A stretch of 64,000 nucleotides of DNA, taken from contig OY727097.1 of the NCBI GenBank assembly GCA_963402885.1, positions 992,001 to 1,056,000 on the forward strand. Reading direction: 5' to 3'. Numbering within the stretch: position 1 is the stretch's first letter; every line of letters starts with the position of its first letter. The position numbers were made by a program, and so were the translations under genes. This DNA is from Antedon bifida (lineage: Eukaryota; Echinodermata; Crinoidea; Comatulida; Antedonidae). Of the stretch, positions 39,901 to 50,074 are shown in pieces. Under the pieces are notes generated by a model. It made no database searches, had not been told where the DNA came from, and worked only from the letters and a program-made list of their open reading frames with translations.

Positions 39901-42900
39901 TCATTAAATATTAAATTAATGTTAGTGCATATCAAATATTTCTAGAATTGAACTGATGATTTTAATTTGATGATTTCATAACGTTTATAATAGAACCATA
40001 TCAGAGGTGAATCCTTTCTTTCTCATATTTATACTGTACTTACTTGTTCATGTATAAAACTAAATTGACTACTGTATATGAATTATAGTCAAAAAAAGAA
40101 AAAAAAAGCCTACAATTGTAGATTACCGAGATTACTTAATTCATATATTTCCTTTGACTCCACTATTAATATTTTCTGTAATTGTTTATATTTATTTAAA
40201 TCCCAAATTAAGAATTGTTTGTAATTGATTCTTGTAGACCTTGTCAATGTTTTTTGTCTTTTTATATATTCCAGTCTGTAAGTGGCGAGCTCTCCGCTGT
40301 TGATTGCAAATTGAAATAAAATAAAATAAAAAAATTACTGTATTTAATAGCAGCAATAGGATTTGAGGGATTGATCTGAACTAGTCCAATGTTTTGATCT
40401 ATTGACTCAATAGGCTTCACCACATAATCCCCTTACACAGCATCCTAGTGTATGTGGATCAACTATAACCTAATGCTATAATATTATCCTAAATCCAATA
40501 AAGGCCATGTTTAAACAAATTATTTGTTTAGTGTTCTCCAGAAACAGCCCAACATGATTATTTTTTTAGTTTTTTCATACATTAATTTAGTTGGTACAAA
40601 CAACATGTTAATGTGTTATAGTAGTTTTTACACTATAGTTTTATTTTAAAATATTGTGTAAAAGTTTGTGAATAGATTGGCTTAAGTTAACATGTGTACT
40701 TACTTCACAGTAAGTCCTTGACTTGTTTTAACAGACGCAAGTAAAACAGAAACTTTCAGATTTGCAATTATTAAATATCTTGAATGTTTCTATCATGATG
40801 TATTCATTGTAGAACGTTTTTAAGATATTAATTACAGTATATTTTAAAAAATAAATGGCAGTAAAAATTCATAAAGCAGCCAAAGTCTAAAGTTCTGTCT
40901 ATACTATCAAACTTTATGTGACATAAAAATGTGATGTGCTCATATACGGACATGATGATGTCATATCACTACCATATTTAAGCATATCACTACCATATTT
41001 GGGCACATCACACTTTTTTTTAACATGTTTTCATACACTCATATTATCTGAACCTTGTGAAAAGCATAGTTGCGTGCTGCTATTTGATTACTATGATTGG
41101 TCAGTTTGATACTAGAGCAATACATGCATGTACTGTAACATCTCAAAACATTCATACAAAAGTTTAGGTATTAAATAAAGACAGTATTCTTCAAAAAACA
41201 TGCAAGTACATGCATAAAGCAGCCAAACTCTAAGACATTCTGCATAGAATTTACTCAACTTTTGCAAATTTCAACAACATTTTTCACTGAGAATATATAT
41301 TTTCCTTTATTACCTTTTGCTTCTTTTTCTCTATAGAGAAATAAAAATAAATTTTTTATTTCTTTACCTTAGGTTATAGCAAGAATTATTTATGTTGTTA
41401 ACCGATCTTGGACGGGAAAGATAACATTACCAGAGTTCCGTCGTTCTAACATTTTGTCTGTGAGTATAATCAACATAAATGTTTACACTTGCCTTAAGGT
41501 GTCTGTCCTCTGGTAAAAGCTATATATAGCGGTAGTTTCACACGCTGATGATATTGTTGTGTTTGCTGGACCGTATGTGGATGCTGTATGCAGATGGTTA
41601 AGACATAATGCTCACACTTTTGAATGACAACTTTCTGACCATTTGAAAACTATTGCGACTTTTCTCATCTTTATTGTTTCAATTTTATTAATTAATGAAA
41701 TATCTCAATTTCAGTTTAGTATACCACCGAGCGGTTTAGAATTAATATTCTGTGTATTGTGTTTATATATTTATATAATATACTGTAAATATAATTTATA
41801 TGTTTCTGAACTGTAGTTGATGAAACAATACCTGGCCTTTAGACGACCTCATTGTCAAAATCATCTCTCACTTAATTTAAAATTACCCAATAACTATACC
41901 CTAATGTATTTCATACTAAAAATACACATTTTGAATGCATGATGAGTTGACCCGGTCATGTTTAGCTTACTACCAAAACTAAATATTGAGCAAGCAAGTA
42001 ATTAAGTATGAAAAGATTATCAAGATTGATTAGCCAAAACAAAGGAACAGTTTTTGATATATTTAGTATTCGGCCAAAGCTGAATTATTCAAATGGTTTT
42101 GCTACAACTTTTATAGTCAGTATAATTTTAAGTTATCTGAAGTTTGTGCTTTTAAATTGCATGTGTTCTCTGAGAAAAATATAAATATGAATACTGTATC
42201 TGTATTAAATATATAAAATTTATATGTGGTATGCAAATGATAAGCCCAGTTCTCCTATAACATTAATTTATTTTTGTTTTATTTTTTATTTATAAACCAA
42301 AAACAACAGCAGAAACAAATCCGCCACTTACAGCTTGGTTAATCCTTTTTTTTTTGTTGGGTTTTTTTTTTTCGATACTCTTTGAATTTAACTCCTATAT
42401 ATTATGACAAATATTTATTTTTTTATTTTTTTGGATAGGTACTACAATTACTTGAGGAAGAAGATGATATCAACCAAATCACAGATTTTTTTTCTTATGA
42501 ACATTTTTATGTAATTTATTGCAAATTTTGGGAGCTAGATTCCAATCATGATCTATTTATTGACAAGAAGGATTTGAGCAGACACAATGAACATGGTAAG
42601 TTAACACAATGAACAGGAAAGGTAACACAATGAACATGGTGGGTTAACACAATGAACATGCTAGGTTAACACAATGAACATGGTAGGTTAACACAATGAA
42701 CATGGCAGGTTAACACAATGAACATGGTAGGTAACACAATGAACATGGTAGGTTAACAACATGATGGATCATCCGTACTGTCGTCTGTGATTGCCCTTGC
42801 GCTTAGATCCTTGCATTGTGTCCTAGTGTGTACCAAGCTTAAGACAGCCATTTAGACGAAATTCTGATATAAACTTAAATATAAATGGTATATCAAAGAA

Positions 42901-45900
42901 GCTAGGTTTGCACGATCTTTTGTCTTTCGGATTTAAATTGCGGTCTGTCACAGTTACATTTTGGTTTAACTTAATGGTTCTGCATTTATCGGATTGAAAC
43001 ATATCGGATAAATTGGAGTTATATCAGTGTTAACGAAACAGAGGTATAACCAAGGCCATAGCAAGAGGTTAAAAACACACGAGGTAAAGATGGTTTAATA
43101 TAAGTCAGTGTGCATAGGACGAAGTTAACTGTAGTGCATGTAAACATAGCTGTTTTACAGACTGTATGGTCACTCTATAGTCACTTCATCTCATTTATTT
43201 ACTTGAATCAAACAAAGTAAACAATAGTATAAGCATGGTCAAGGGCAATTAAACAATCCAATCACTAAACTAAAAATGTTCAGCTGCCCTTTGAGGATGA
43301 TAAAGCAATCAGCGGTCAGTGGTCAGTTTTATAGCTGTATTTTCATTCCATAGGTATGTAGCATCTTAACATGAACATCATAGTATAAAAAACATCATAG
43401 TATAAAAAACATCAATATAAAAACAACTGTAACAGTAATATCATCACGAATGCTGAATGTCATGCGACATAGCGCAATTAACAAAACTTCTCCAATCAGA
43501 GTGATTATTGGACAAAGTGTGCATTTCTTTTTCTTTTCGTATTATTTTCTTACATTTTTATCCATTAATATATCAATAAAAAAAACAGATAAAAAGGGCG
43601 GGAGTATGAATTCAAAAGGGATGCACAGCATAACACATAAAGTCGTTTAAAATAAGACAACTTAATTCCATTGTGGTCCCTAGTAAAGTTTGTATACATT
43701 ATTCACAAAATACAGAATGACCACACTTTCAACACCATTTTTTTAGATCACACATGTTGATAGATCAACCTATACCCTGTAGTGTACCCCTAGGGGGACA
43801 ACAACAAGACAAAACAAGTCAACATTATTAATATTTTATCCAAGAAACAGCTGTGAGAAATATAGGATCGATCTAGAAATTGTGTTTTATATATAGCTAT
43901 ATAATAAGTATATCAGCAACATCTTAATTAATATCACAACATTATCATCATCACAACATTATCAAAATCATCATTATTATTATCATCATTATCATCATCA
44001 TCATTGACATCATCATTATCATCATCATTGACATCATCATTATCATCATCATCATCATTATCATCATCATCTTTATCATCATCATTGACATCATTATTAT
44101 CATCATCATCCTCATCATTATCATCATTGACATCATCAACATCATTATCATCATCATTATTATCATCATCATCATCATCATCCTCATCATTATCATCATC
44201 ATCATTGACATCATTATCATCATCAACATCATTATCATCATCATCATTATCATTATCATCATCATTGACATCATTATTATCATCATCATTATCATCATCA
44301 TTGACATCATTATTATCATCATCATCATCCTCATCATTATCATCATCATCATCAACATCATTATCGTCATTATTTTAATGTTAGGACTAATCATCTCTAG
44401 TATTCTATAGCTAATACTAAATAGTATTCTCTCAAGGCTGTATTTTGAATACGACCAGATACATTATTACTACCAAAAATTTTGCTTTATTTAATAATAA
44501 TGCAATTCATGCAATAAAATTGTAAATTCACTTGAGAAAAAAATTGGCACAATAAAAAATACCATAAGATGACATTGGTTAGAGTACATAATGATATCAT
44601 TAAATATCTGTAATGTTTGAATACAATATGATTACAATATCATTCATACAAGTAAACCCTTGTTCATAGCAAAAGTGAAAGATTCCATTGTTAACAGCTA
44701 AGATAATATTTCACTTTGTTCAAGATATTTAGTGCATGCTGTGTGCATGTAGTAAGTGCATTGAATTATAAAACGTTTTTTCATAGAAATTTAGCACTAT
44801 TTAGTTTATTAAAGATGTATTGTATTGTCCCCAAAAACATTTAAAAAAATGAAGATTAATAAAATCAGACTTTAAATAGGCAATTTTGTAGTTTTAATAA
44901 AGTTGATCACTTCTCTAAAAAATTTGAGTATTTTTTGCTTTAAATTAAATTTTATTCAGGTAAATCATTTTTTTTTTAGATCCAGTTTTGGGTCAAAGTG
45001 AATAACTATTACGACAATAAAATGACATATTCAACAACAAAATTATTTTCAGGGAGACAATATATCTTTAACTAAAATGTTGAAATGGTTCCCCTGCCAC
45101 AGATTGCTATACTGTGAAATTGTTAATATATTTTTTAATTTATTATTTTCCCATACCTCTTTAAAGTTATATTGTTTCTCTAAAGCCTTGTTTACATTAC
45201 ATTTGAAAATGGTCAATTTAACCATGATAACTCTACCCAAAGCCATGTTCACACTAGGATTCAGATGGTTAATTTGTTTTTTAATAAACAGTGTCATTAA
45301 ACTTAAAATTAACAACTAAAAATTCAGCATTGGTGTTGGTTAATTTAACCCTATTAAGGCCTTGTTCACACTGAAGCATGATAGCTCTACCCAACAAAGC
45401 CATTGCTGCAAGAATTAGCCAGCATTCAGATTGTACTTTTGTTCAATTTTGCTGACTCATTTCTTTTACTGTTTGTTTTGTTCATTTCACAGCTCTGTCA
45501 TCCAGGATCATAGATAGTATATTTTCACATGGATCAGTACTAAGGTAAACATATCATTCTCAACCCTAATTGTATTTCATTTCCACAATTTGCACTTGAC
45601 CAATATATTATATTTTTTTTTTATAATTTAAAAACAATTTTTTTTAAATTTCATATGCATCCAACAGCGAGTAACTTGCCAACTACAGGATGGATAAACT
45701 ATTTTATAATTTATTGTGCTTATAAACTAAGTCTCATTTGAGGCTTAGGGAGTGGAGTAGAAAGAGTCGTCGAGTTACTTAGAACCCTGGCACTAGATCA
45801 GGATTGAACACTGGACCTTGGGATTGGAAGGAAAACTCCACTACAAAAAATATTTATATATTTTATTTTAATCTTTTCAGTTCAAATTCTGTTCAGGAAG

Positions 45901-47919
45901 GTTTGATGAGTTACACAGAATTTGTCTGGTTCTTATTATCTGAAGAAGATAAAAAGACACCAATGAGGTATTTTTTTGTGTCCATTTTATTTTAATTGAT
46001 GGTCTCAAAATCCCAAATGACCCCAACCTTGTCAATGCTATGTATGATGTTACATAAGGGTAAAATTAATTAACACCCAGTTAATTAACTGTATATATGA
46101 TTGTATGTGGCCAAGTGGTAGTTCAGAGGTGCTGCATGATTGTACAGTAGTGGCATGGTAGCTTTACTTGCCTCTCCATCCCAAGCACCTGGAATGAAAT
46201 AATGGATTATTATATCATTTCTTGGCAGCATTGAATACTGGTTCCGTTGCATGGACCTTGATGGCGATGGATATTTATCAATGTACGAGTTGCAGTATTT
46301 TTATGAAGAGCAACTTGCCAAAATGGAAGGACTCGGAATTGAAACTCTTCCTTTTGAGGATTGCTTATGCCAAGTAAGTTTGAAGAGAGCTGTTCATCCC
46401 AGTGGGATTCAAAATGGATATTACAAATTAATGACAAAAAAGTGTGACGTGTCCAAATATGGTAGTGGTATGCCCAAAGATGGTAGTTATATGACATCAT
46501 CATGTCCATATATGGGCACATCACATAAAGTTTGATAGTGTAGACAGAGCTTTTGGACAGTAGTTGTGTCATAAAACAGTAGCACCTTAATAATGCCTTT
46601 GTATTCATTGAATACTACTCCCCATTCAACTCATAACCATTCATTTTTTAATAATGATCTGGCATTAATCTAAAGATATTATTTTCTTGTAGATGTTGGA
46701 TCTTGTAAAGCCTCTAGAGGGCGACAGAATAAGTCTACGTGATCTGAAAGCTTGTAAATTAGCTTACATTTTCTTTGATACATTCTTCAATTTGGAGAAG
46801 TATTTAGACCATGAACAACGAGATCCTTTTGCAAACATGAGGGTAACAACATTTTTATTTTATTTTACACAAAAAAAATCAGTAATTTTTTCTTTTTCTA
46901 TAACAAGAAATAGAGGAAGACACTGTGTACAGTATATAGTATAATTAATATATTGTAATTTTTGTATGTTTAACTGTTCCCACTCGTCAGTGATTTAGTT
47001 CGCTTTTATTTTTCCTGTCTCATGTTTCTCTGTTATTTTATTGTTGTACCTTTCTACTGTCCTAAATGAAATTAATTATACTTTAGTTAATGAACTACTT
47101 GTGTTATTACAAAAACTGTTTACATGACAGAATGAAGAGACCGATCTAGCTGAGCCATCAGATTGGGAGAAGTATGCAGCAGAGGAATATGAACTGTTAG
47201 TAGCTGAGGAGGCAGGCCAAGAGCAGTCTGCTCTAGATGCTACTGATGTGTAAGTCAACATTTTACCTACATATAATAACTGTAGACCTATAATATATTG
47301 TAGCAGTAGATGTATATATATCAATCATGGAAAGAATTCTGTTCTTCATGATATAATGTAGTCTATTAAAATTCCAAATAAAGAAGAATAAGACACAGTG
47401 GATTTAAGCTGAACTATTTATTTATTTAATAATATATTTATACAGGATAAGCTTATCATACATAGATGTAGCTCCTGTGTTACATGTGGTCCTGTTTGGA
47501 GAAATCCCTCTATTTTTCGAACTACACTAGTCTAGGTTCTAGACTGTAAAAGATATTTTGGCACTTATGGCATTTCATACGTATAATACTTGAGCTCACT
47601 TCAGACAAAAATCGAAATGCCGACTGGTGGACTAACACAAAGACAATAACTACAGGTCTATCATGAGATACAGGTAGGTATCTCATGAAATAGACTACCA
47701 ACACCACTGTTGGTTTGTGTAACTTGAGGCAAATATATTTATGAATGTTAACATTTTGTTTATCTTCTATTTTGTAGAGAATACCAAGATGATTTTGAGC
47801 TTGATGATGAGGATGATGAGGCTATCATGTCAATTGATGAAGCAATGAAGAAATTAGCAGCCTCTGAGCCCCCAGAAAGCAGAACATGGAACCACAATAA
47901 CAACACTACAATCAGTTGA
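18927..47919 (+). CDS. PPP2R3A: PP2A B'' regulatory subunit (PPP2R3A-like, PR72/PR130 family)
   Basis: Calcium-binding B'' subunit that targets the PP2A core enzyme. Exons: 18927-19241, 23501-23758, 25753-25932, 26345-26448, 26783-26885, 28123-28197, 41373-41459, 42439-42595, 45493-45544, 45881-45967, 46229-46373, 46693-46842, 47131-47249, 47778-47919; 1974 nt, about 657 residues, all phases consistent. Diagnostic blocks: [107 protein letters not shown]-hand loops: D408-D419 (DSNHD) and D482-E493 ([12 protein letters not shown], canonical). The first exon has a Ser/Pro-rich stretch. Exon 2 (86 residues) is not familiar to me and is the least certain. Start chosen as the first ATG after an acceptor; longer isoforms are possible. 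Exons 5 and 8 each end in an array that repeats their own 5' splice site. Confidence 0.93.
19435..19510 (+). mobile_element. 3' tail of an L2-type retroposon
   Basis: tttcacaacattaggcgc then tatataaatccagg, ending in an attatt microsatellite, the typical 3' end of L2-clade LINEs and the SINEs that borrow it. No reverse transcriptase is present. Confidence 0.5.
20648..22150. mobile_element. 1.5-kb non-autonomous DNA transposon with terminal inverted repeats
   Basis: Left end CTGCCCTGATTTACGAAAGG continues to gggcattatctcaattt; the right end is its inverse, ending cgtaaatcagggcag at 22150. The flanks give a candidate 4-bp target duplication TGTA on each side. Interior copies of the subterminal motif occur near 20810 and 21945. 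No open frame longer than about 60 codons, so no transposase. Confidence 0.8.
24993..25157. mobile_element. palindromic MITE, family A copy 10
   Basis: Left agctctgtctacactatc, right gatagtgtagacagagctt; PPP2R3A intron 2. Confidence 0.9.
25950..26155 (-). mobile_element. tRNA-derived SINE, copy 1
   Basis: On the minus strand: gtagctttgtggttaatctg (A-box-like), a B-box-like ggggttcaatcc, then a body shared with the copies at 33995 and 45640. It lies in PPP2R3A intron 3, just after exon 3. Confidence 0.7.
26847..27587. repeat. 67-bp minisatellite, 11 copies, containing PPP2R3A exon 5 end and its 5' splice site
   Basis: Each unit has the last 39 bases of exon 5 (aattacatatcagctgagg to ccaatgattcag) and 28 intron bases beginning GTAAAGAACACC. 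Later copies have 1-2 base deletions. The eleventh copy differs (ccaatcattcag and GTAAATATTTAAG). All copies keep CAG|GTAAA. The unit is not a multiple of three and read-through meets TGA six codons past the first donor, so only the first donor (26886) gives a full-length product. Confidence 0.97.
28276..29873. mobile_element. candidate insertion block with Helitron-like 3' end
   Basis: Starts with a 13-bp palindrome (aggttatatgcat, inverted copy at 28292-28304). The same atgcatataacct motif recurs at about 29828. The right end has a 9-bp-arm hairpin (aattcgtca/tgacgaatt, 29844-29864), four bases, then CTAG and T, as in Helitron ends. The first part (28440-28900) is CpG-rich compared with its surroundings. 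No Rep or helicase frame. Boundaries are uncertain. Confidence 0.35.
29331..29420 (+). mobile_element. tRNA-like SINE head
   Basis: gtatggctcggtggtctgtg resembles an A box and accgagatcgagcctc a B box, followed by a T-rich end. It cannot be a functional tRNA, as no acceptor stem closes. Confidence 0.45.
31913..33301 (-). CDS. secreted acidic Ser/Glu repeat protein (candidate matrix or biomineralisation protein)
   Basis: 462 residues, one coding exon, nested antisense in PPP2R3A intron 6. Start is MNTFWLIVV, just after an acceptor (ttttttttgcag). Residues 1-18 form a signal peptide (probable cut ARA|LPVP). About residues 85-320 hold ten 24-residue repeats of the type [20 protein letters not shown], seven near-identical. 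SSSEEE runs fit the S-x-E motif phosphorylated by Golgi FAM20C-type kinases in secretory phosphoproteins. The C-terminal part is Glu/Val-rich and likely a long amphipathic helix ([19 protein letters not shown]), ending [10 protein letters not shown]. No transmembrane segment; one Cys in the repeats. Extreme acidity and repeats recall matrix proteins such as starmaker or SIBLINGs by composition only. The opposite-strand frame is a shadow of the repeats. Confidence 0.8.
   Translation of the reverse strand: MNTFWLIVVSSCLFVARALPVPTGETLVADEDETLAIVEGQGDELEIEHNEQVVTMTEVEEMVTVVLEVEDSTNAPMESSSEEEVEEIDTKEATATITSTESSSEEESEEIETKDATAATIASTESSSEEESEEIETKDATAATIASTESSSEEESEEIETKDATAATIASTESSSEEESEDIETKDATAATIASTECSSEEESEDIETKDATAATIASTESSSEEESEDIETKDATAATIASTESSSEEESEDIETKDATAATIASTESSSESSSSEEVDTEDATVTIASPESSSESSSEEEQEVNILRPRTSLVLSTSDSEETEPETATQLEEEVETDKVSTTEETEEIAISSTDATTIVEEIEERIVDEVVDQVKEAVEAAVEEALEGMVEEIVEEVVEEIVEEVVEQTEEEIAEEDVVEVIIELSTDLPTETVQPEDDKPAEETDVHEGGNNGGKVKV
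32400..33065. repeat. 72-bp coding minisatellite in the acidic-protein gene
   Basis: Seven close and about three diverged copies of a 72-bp unit, 24 codons. Variants cluster (ESEEI type next to ESEDI type), showing recent local duplication. Confidence 0.93.
33430..33584. mobile_element. palindromic MITE, family A copy 11
   Basis: Left agctctgtctatactatc, right gatagtgtagacagagctt; in the 5' UTR intron of the nested acidic-protein gene. Confidence 0.9.
33995..34330 (-). mobile_element. tRNA-derived SINE, copy 2 (with extra insert)
   Basis: Same body (gaggcttagggagtggag, accctggcacta) and same 3' tail (ccaattacaggatggataaa) as the other copies; about 100 bp of extra sequence splits it. Confidence 0.65.
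35755..35880 (-). promoter_or_regulatory. TATA box and probable 5' UTR exon of the nested acidic-protein gene
   Basis: On the minus strand ctataaagatgg (TATA at about 35868-35874) is followed by about 85-115 bases ending in ttatcacag|gtaagg, a good 5' splice site at about 35755. It would splice to the acceptor just before 33301. The ATG at the TATA box leads to an unrelated short frame and is likely upstream of the transcript start. Confidence 0.5.
37710..37844. mobile_element. palindromic MITE, family A copy 12
   Basis: Left aactctgtctacatcatc, right gatagtgtagacagagctt; slightly shortened core. PPP2R3A intron 6. Confidence 0.87.
38612..38776. mobile_element. palindromic MITE, family A copy 13
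   Basis: Left ggctctgtctacactatc, right gatagtgtagacagagctt; PPP2R3A intron 6. Confidence 0.9.
40270..40335 (+). mobile_element. retroposon 3' tail related to the SINE family
   Basis: cagtctgtaagtggcgag then ctctccgctgttg and an A-rich end with aaataaaataaaat. This is the plus-oriented form of the tail in the SINE copies; a minus-oriented fragment lies near 42305-42340. Confidence 0.5.
40889..41022. mobile_element. family A MITE, truncated right end
   Basis: Left agttctgtctatactatc and full core to gggcacatcacac, then the right terminal repeat is absent. PPP2R3A intron 6. Confidence 0.8.
42583..42755. repeat. 22-bp minisatellite, 8 copies, containing PPP2R3A exon 8 end and its 5' splice site
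   Basis: Unit ttaacacaatgaacatggtagg. Copy 1 is the exon end gacacaatgaacatg followed by GTAAGT. Later copies carry GTGGGT, CTAGGT, GTAGGT or GCAGGT at the equivalent place, so most keep a usable or GC donor, weaker than the first. Read-through meets a TGA within the second copy. Confidence 0.93.
42775..42842. mobile_element. family B MITE remnant (right half)
   Basis: Only the right half is recognisable: ctgtgattgcccttgcgc, ccttgcattgtgtcctagtg, accaagctt. It sits directly after the 22-bp exon-boundary array in PPP2R3A. Confidence 0.55.
43940..44372. repeat. TCA/TTA microsatellite
   Basis: About 430 bp of tcatcatcattatcatca with interspersed ttgacatca, in PPP2R3A intron 8. It opens all frames, producing spurious Ser/Leu and Met/Ile frames. 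Confidence 0.97.
45640..45835 (-). mobile_element. tRNA-derived SINE, copy 3
   Basis: Shares catccaacagcgagtaac, actacaggatggataaac and gaggcttagggagtggag with the other copies. It sits in the intron before PPP2R3A exon 10. Confidence 0.7.
46415..46554. mobile_element. family A MITE with degraded left end
   Basis: Core gtgtgacgtgtccaaatatgg and right gatagtgtagacagagctt; left terminal repeat not recognisable. It begins about 40 bp after the 5' splice site of PPP2R3A exon 11. Confidence 0.75.
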
Positions 47920-49900
47920 TGACTAATTAGGTGTTACTGTGAGAAACAAAATCACAAGGCTTTTGTTGGGAAATCTGAACTACTGTGAAAATTAGTTCCA
48001 TTGATGTGAGGACAGTGGACAAGTGTTTGGACTTGAGGTCCATACGTACATCATATGCAAGACTCCAAGTGTGTACATCTTACACCATCAGCCACAGAAT
48101 CAAATAAATGGTAGACTAAAAAGCCTGTTTTGTAAATGATAAAGAATAAATCAATTGAAACACTTTATCTAAAATTTAGGGTGACAATTACAAAGAAGAA
48201 AGCTGGCAAAGTCAAAATCATGGAGATTTAGCTCGGAAAGATTCACATTCCCCATATCATGACAAGCCTATGCCTTCTTTAAAGCTCTGTCTACACTCTA
48301 AAACTTTATATGACAAAAAAAGTGATGTGTCCATATATGGACATGATGATGTCATATCACTACCATATTTGGGCACATCACACTTTTTTTGTCAAACTAG
48401 TTTGATAGTGTAGACAGAGCTTTAGATTTGGTTTGATGCATTCCTGCTGCTGATGAATGGTTGTACATCATATCCCTATATCATGGTTATGTCAATGTAA
48501 TGTTTTCTAAAACAGAACACATTGTATCTTATAATCAAATGCTATTCCTGATTCAATTCGTATTGATATTGATCAAATCATCTCATTTTAACAATGTAGG
48601 ATTAATTTTTTTGTAATATGAATTTTATTAGATACAGGTTTATTCTTTGATTTGTAAACTTTGTTTTTATTTGTTAGTTTGGTCCACAACAAGTTGTCTT
48701 GAATGAATGTCTGTAAGGTTCTAACAGGATAACATTTATTTTATGTCTAATAATCTTGTATTTGTATAGTTCAATCAATCAATAATAAATTTATTTCTCA
48801 AATAAAAACAAAGTACAGATAACATTTTCTAAAATAATAGATAATAAAATGAGAAAAGGAGTACCCCACTGGAAGCTTAGGCTTTAACATGTGGGGTCCA
48901 GTTGCATTTACTGCAGTAAATAGTTGTAGTTAGTTTTACTGCAGTAATCAGCCTGACATCATTGACCACTTTCATTATTTGTTTTTTTTTATACATTCAT
49001 TTTTAATTTTGTTTATAAAATGAAATATACATTATTTATAATTACTTAATTAATATTATTCGTTAAATGTAAATGAGAATTTATTCCAATAAATAGAAGT
49101 AATTCCAAAATGCCCATTTGATTACGGTACTTTTTAATACATTTTTGTCTATTTAGTTTTCATTCCAAGAACTGCCTTCAAAAAATAATTGTTTTTAAAA
49201 AAATTCGCAAGCTTATCGAAAACTCGGATCGGCTCCCTTTATCCATTGAGAAGAACATCATTTTCAAAACTGCAAGAATTGCAGTGTCTATACATACAGT
49301 GACTTTCGCATAAGACTGTATATATTCAAAATGATAATTTTCCTTTATATCTAGCTGCCTTGATTTCTATTTTTCGCAAGTTAAGCTATCAGAAAAATCA
49401 CGAAGCCGATGTCTGATAAAAATCATTTTTCGACGTTCAGGAGCATGTTTGTCTAGCTTCCGCAATTCTCTGTTATAACTTTGAGCAATGCTTTGTGTCG
49501 TCGGTTGAACCGAAAATATTGACTCAGATCATGCATGCTTGTTGGTTTGGCTATTCTGCTGTACTTATCGACTTCATTGTTTGTTTGTGTAGATTTTGTT
49601 AAAGAAATATGAACTTAAACATGCACTTAAACGGATTCAGACTTAAATGTATAAACGTGTGTTTGATTCTTTTTTATCCGCTAATAGTTGCATAACTATT
49701 CTCAGATGTAATTTCTATAAACAAATTAATAATTATCAACTTCGAAACTGAATGTTGATCTGAATTAGTAAACCTTCAAGTGGCTATTAGCTATAGAATA
49801 GACATAGCCAATTACAGACCTAATGGATTCCAATTGAAATCAAATCAATTAAGTTTTGGTTTGCAAATTAAAGAAATTACTCGTTGATGACAATTGGACT
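47920..49900. other. intergenic, PPP2R3A 3' end to class A GPCR
   Basis: Two possible AATAAA signals for PPP2R3A lie near 48104 and 48145. One family A MITE is at 48281-48423. A 12-bp palindrome ttactgcagtaa occurs twice near 48905-48950. No gene seen. Confidence 0.5.
48281..48423. mobile_element. palindromic MITE, family A copy 16
   Basis: Left agctctgtctacactcta, right gatagtgtagacagagctt; downstream of PPP2R3A. Confidence 0.88.
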
Positions 49901-50062
49901 AAAGCCCGTCAGTTCTTAAACGTAACGCAATGACGTCAGTGGACCCCATTAATTTGACCAATCACAATTCGCAATGCTAACCTGTTCGCTTTTATGTGAT
50001 CGGTCGACGTTGCGCGTACGCCATTATTGCGTTGCGTACAACAAGTGAGAAAACAAAGCTTA
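49901..50062. mobile_element. palindromic MITE, family B copy in the leader of the class A GPCR
   Basis: Begins aaagcccgtcagttctt and ends acaagtgagaaaacaaagctt, with internal ttgaccaatcacaattcgc and gttgcgcgtacgcc. It ends 12 bp before the receptor start codon at 50075, so it must form part of the promoter or 5' UTR. Confidence 0.8.
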
Positions 50063-50074
50063 ACAGTTGTCAAG

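Larger units (their letters stand above)
28198..41372. other. 13-kb PPP2R3A intron 6
   Basis: Contains the nested acidic-protein gene, several MITEs, a SINE and a Helitron-like block. Outside these I see only AT-rich sequence and short duplications: a 23-bp repeat at about 33845-33895, a 21-bp repeat at about 39670-39715, and three diverged copies of about 90 bp at 36545-36795. No further exon is supported. Confidence 0.6.

Noticed and set aside
43951..44394. Met/Ile and Ser/Leu frames
   Set aside because: Translation of a TCA/TTA microsatellite.
46098..46195. Possible tRNA gene (gtggccaagtggtag)
   Set aside because: A-box-like sequence only; no B box and no acceptor stem pairing.
46251..46535. 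94-codon frame as a separate gene
   Set aside because: It is PPP2R3A exon 11 running past its donor into a MITE remnant.
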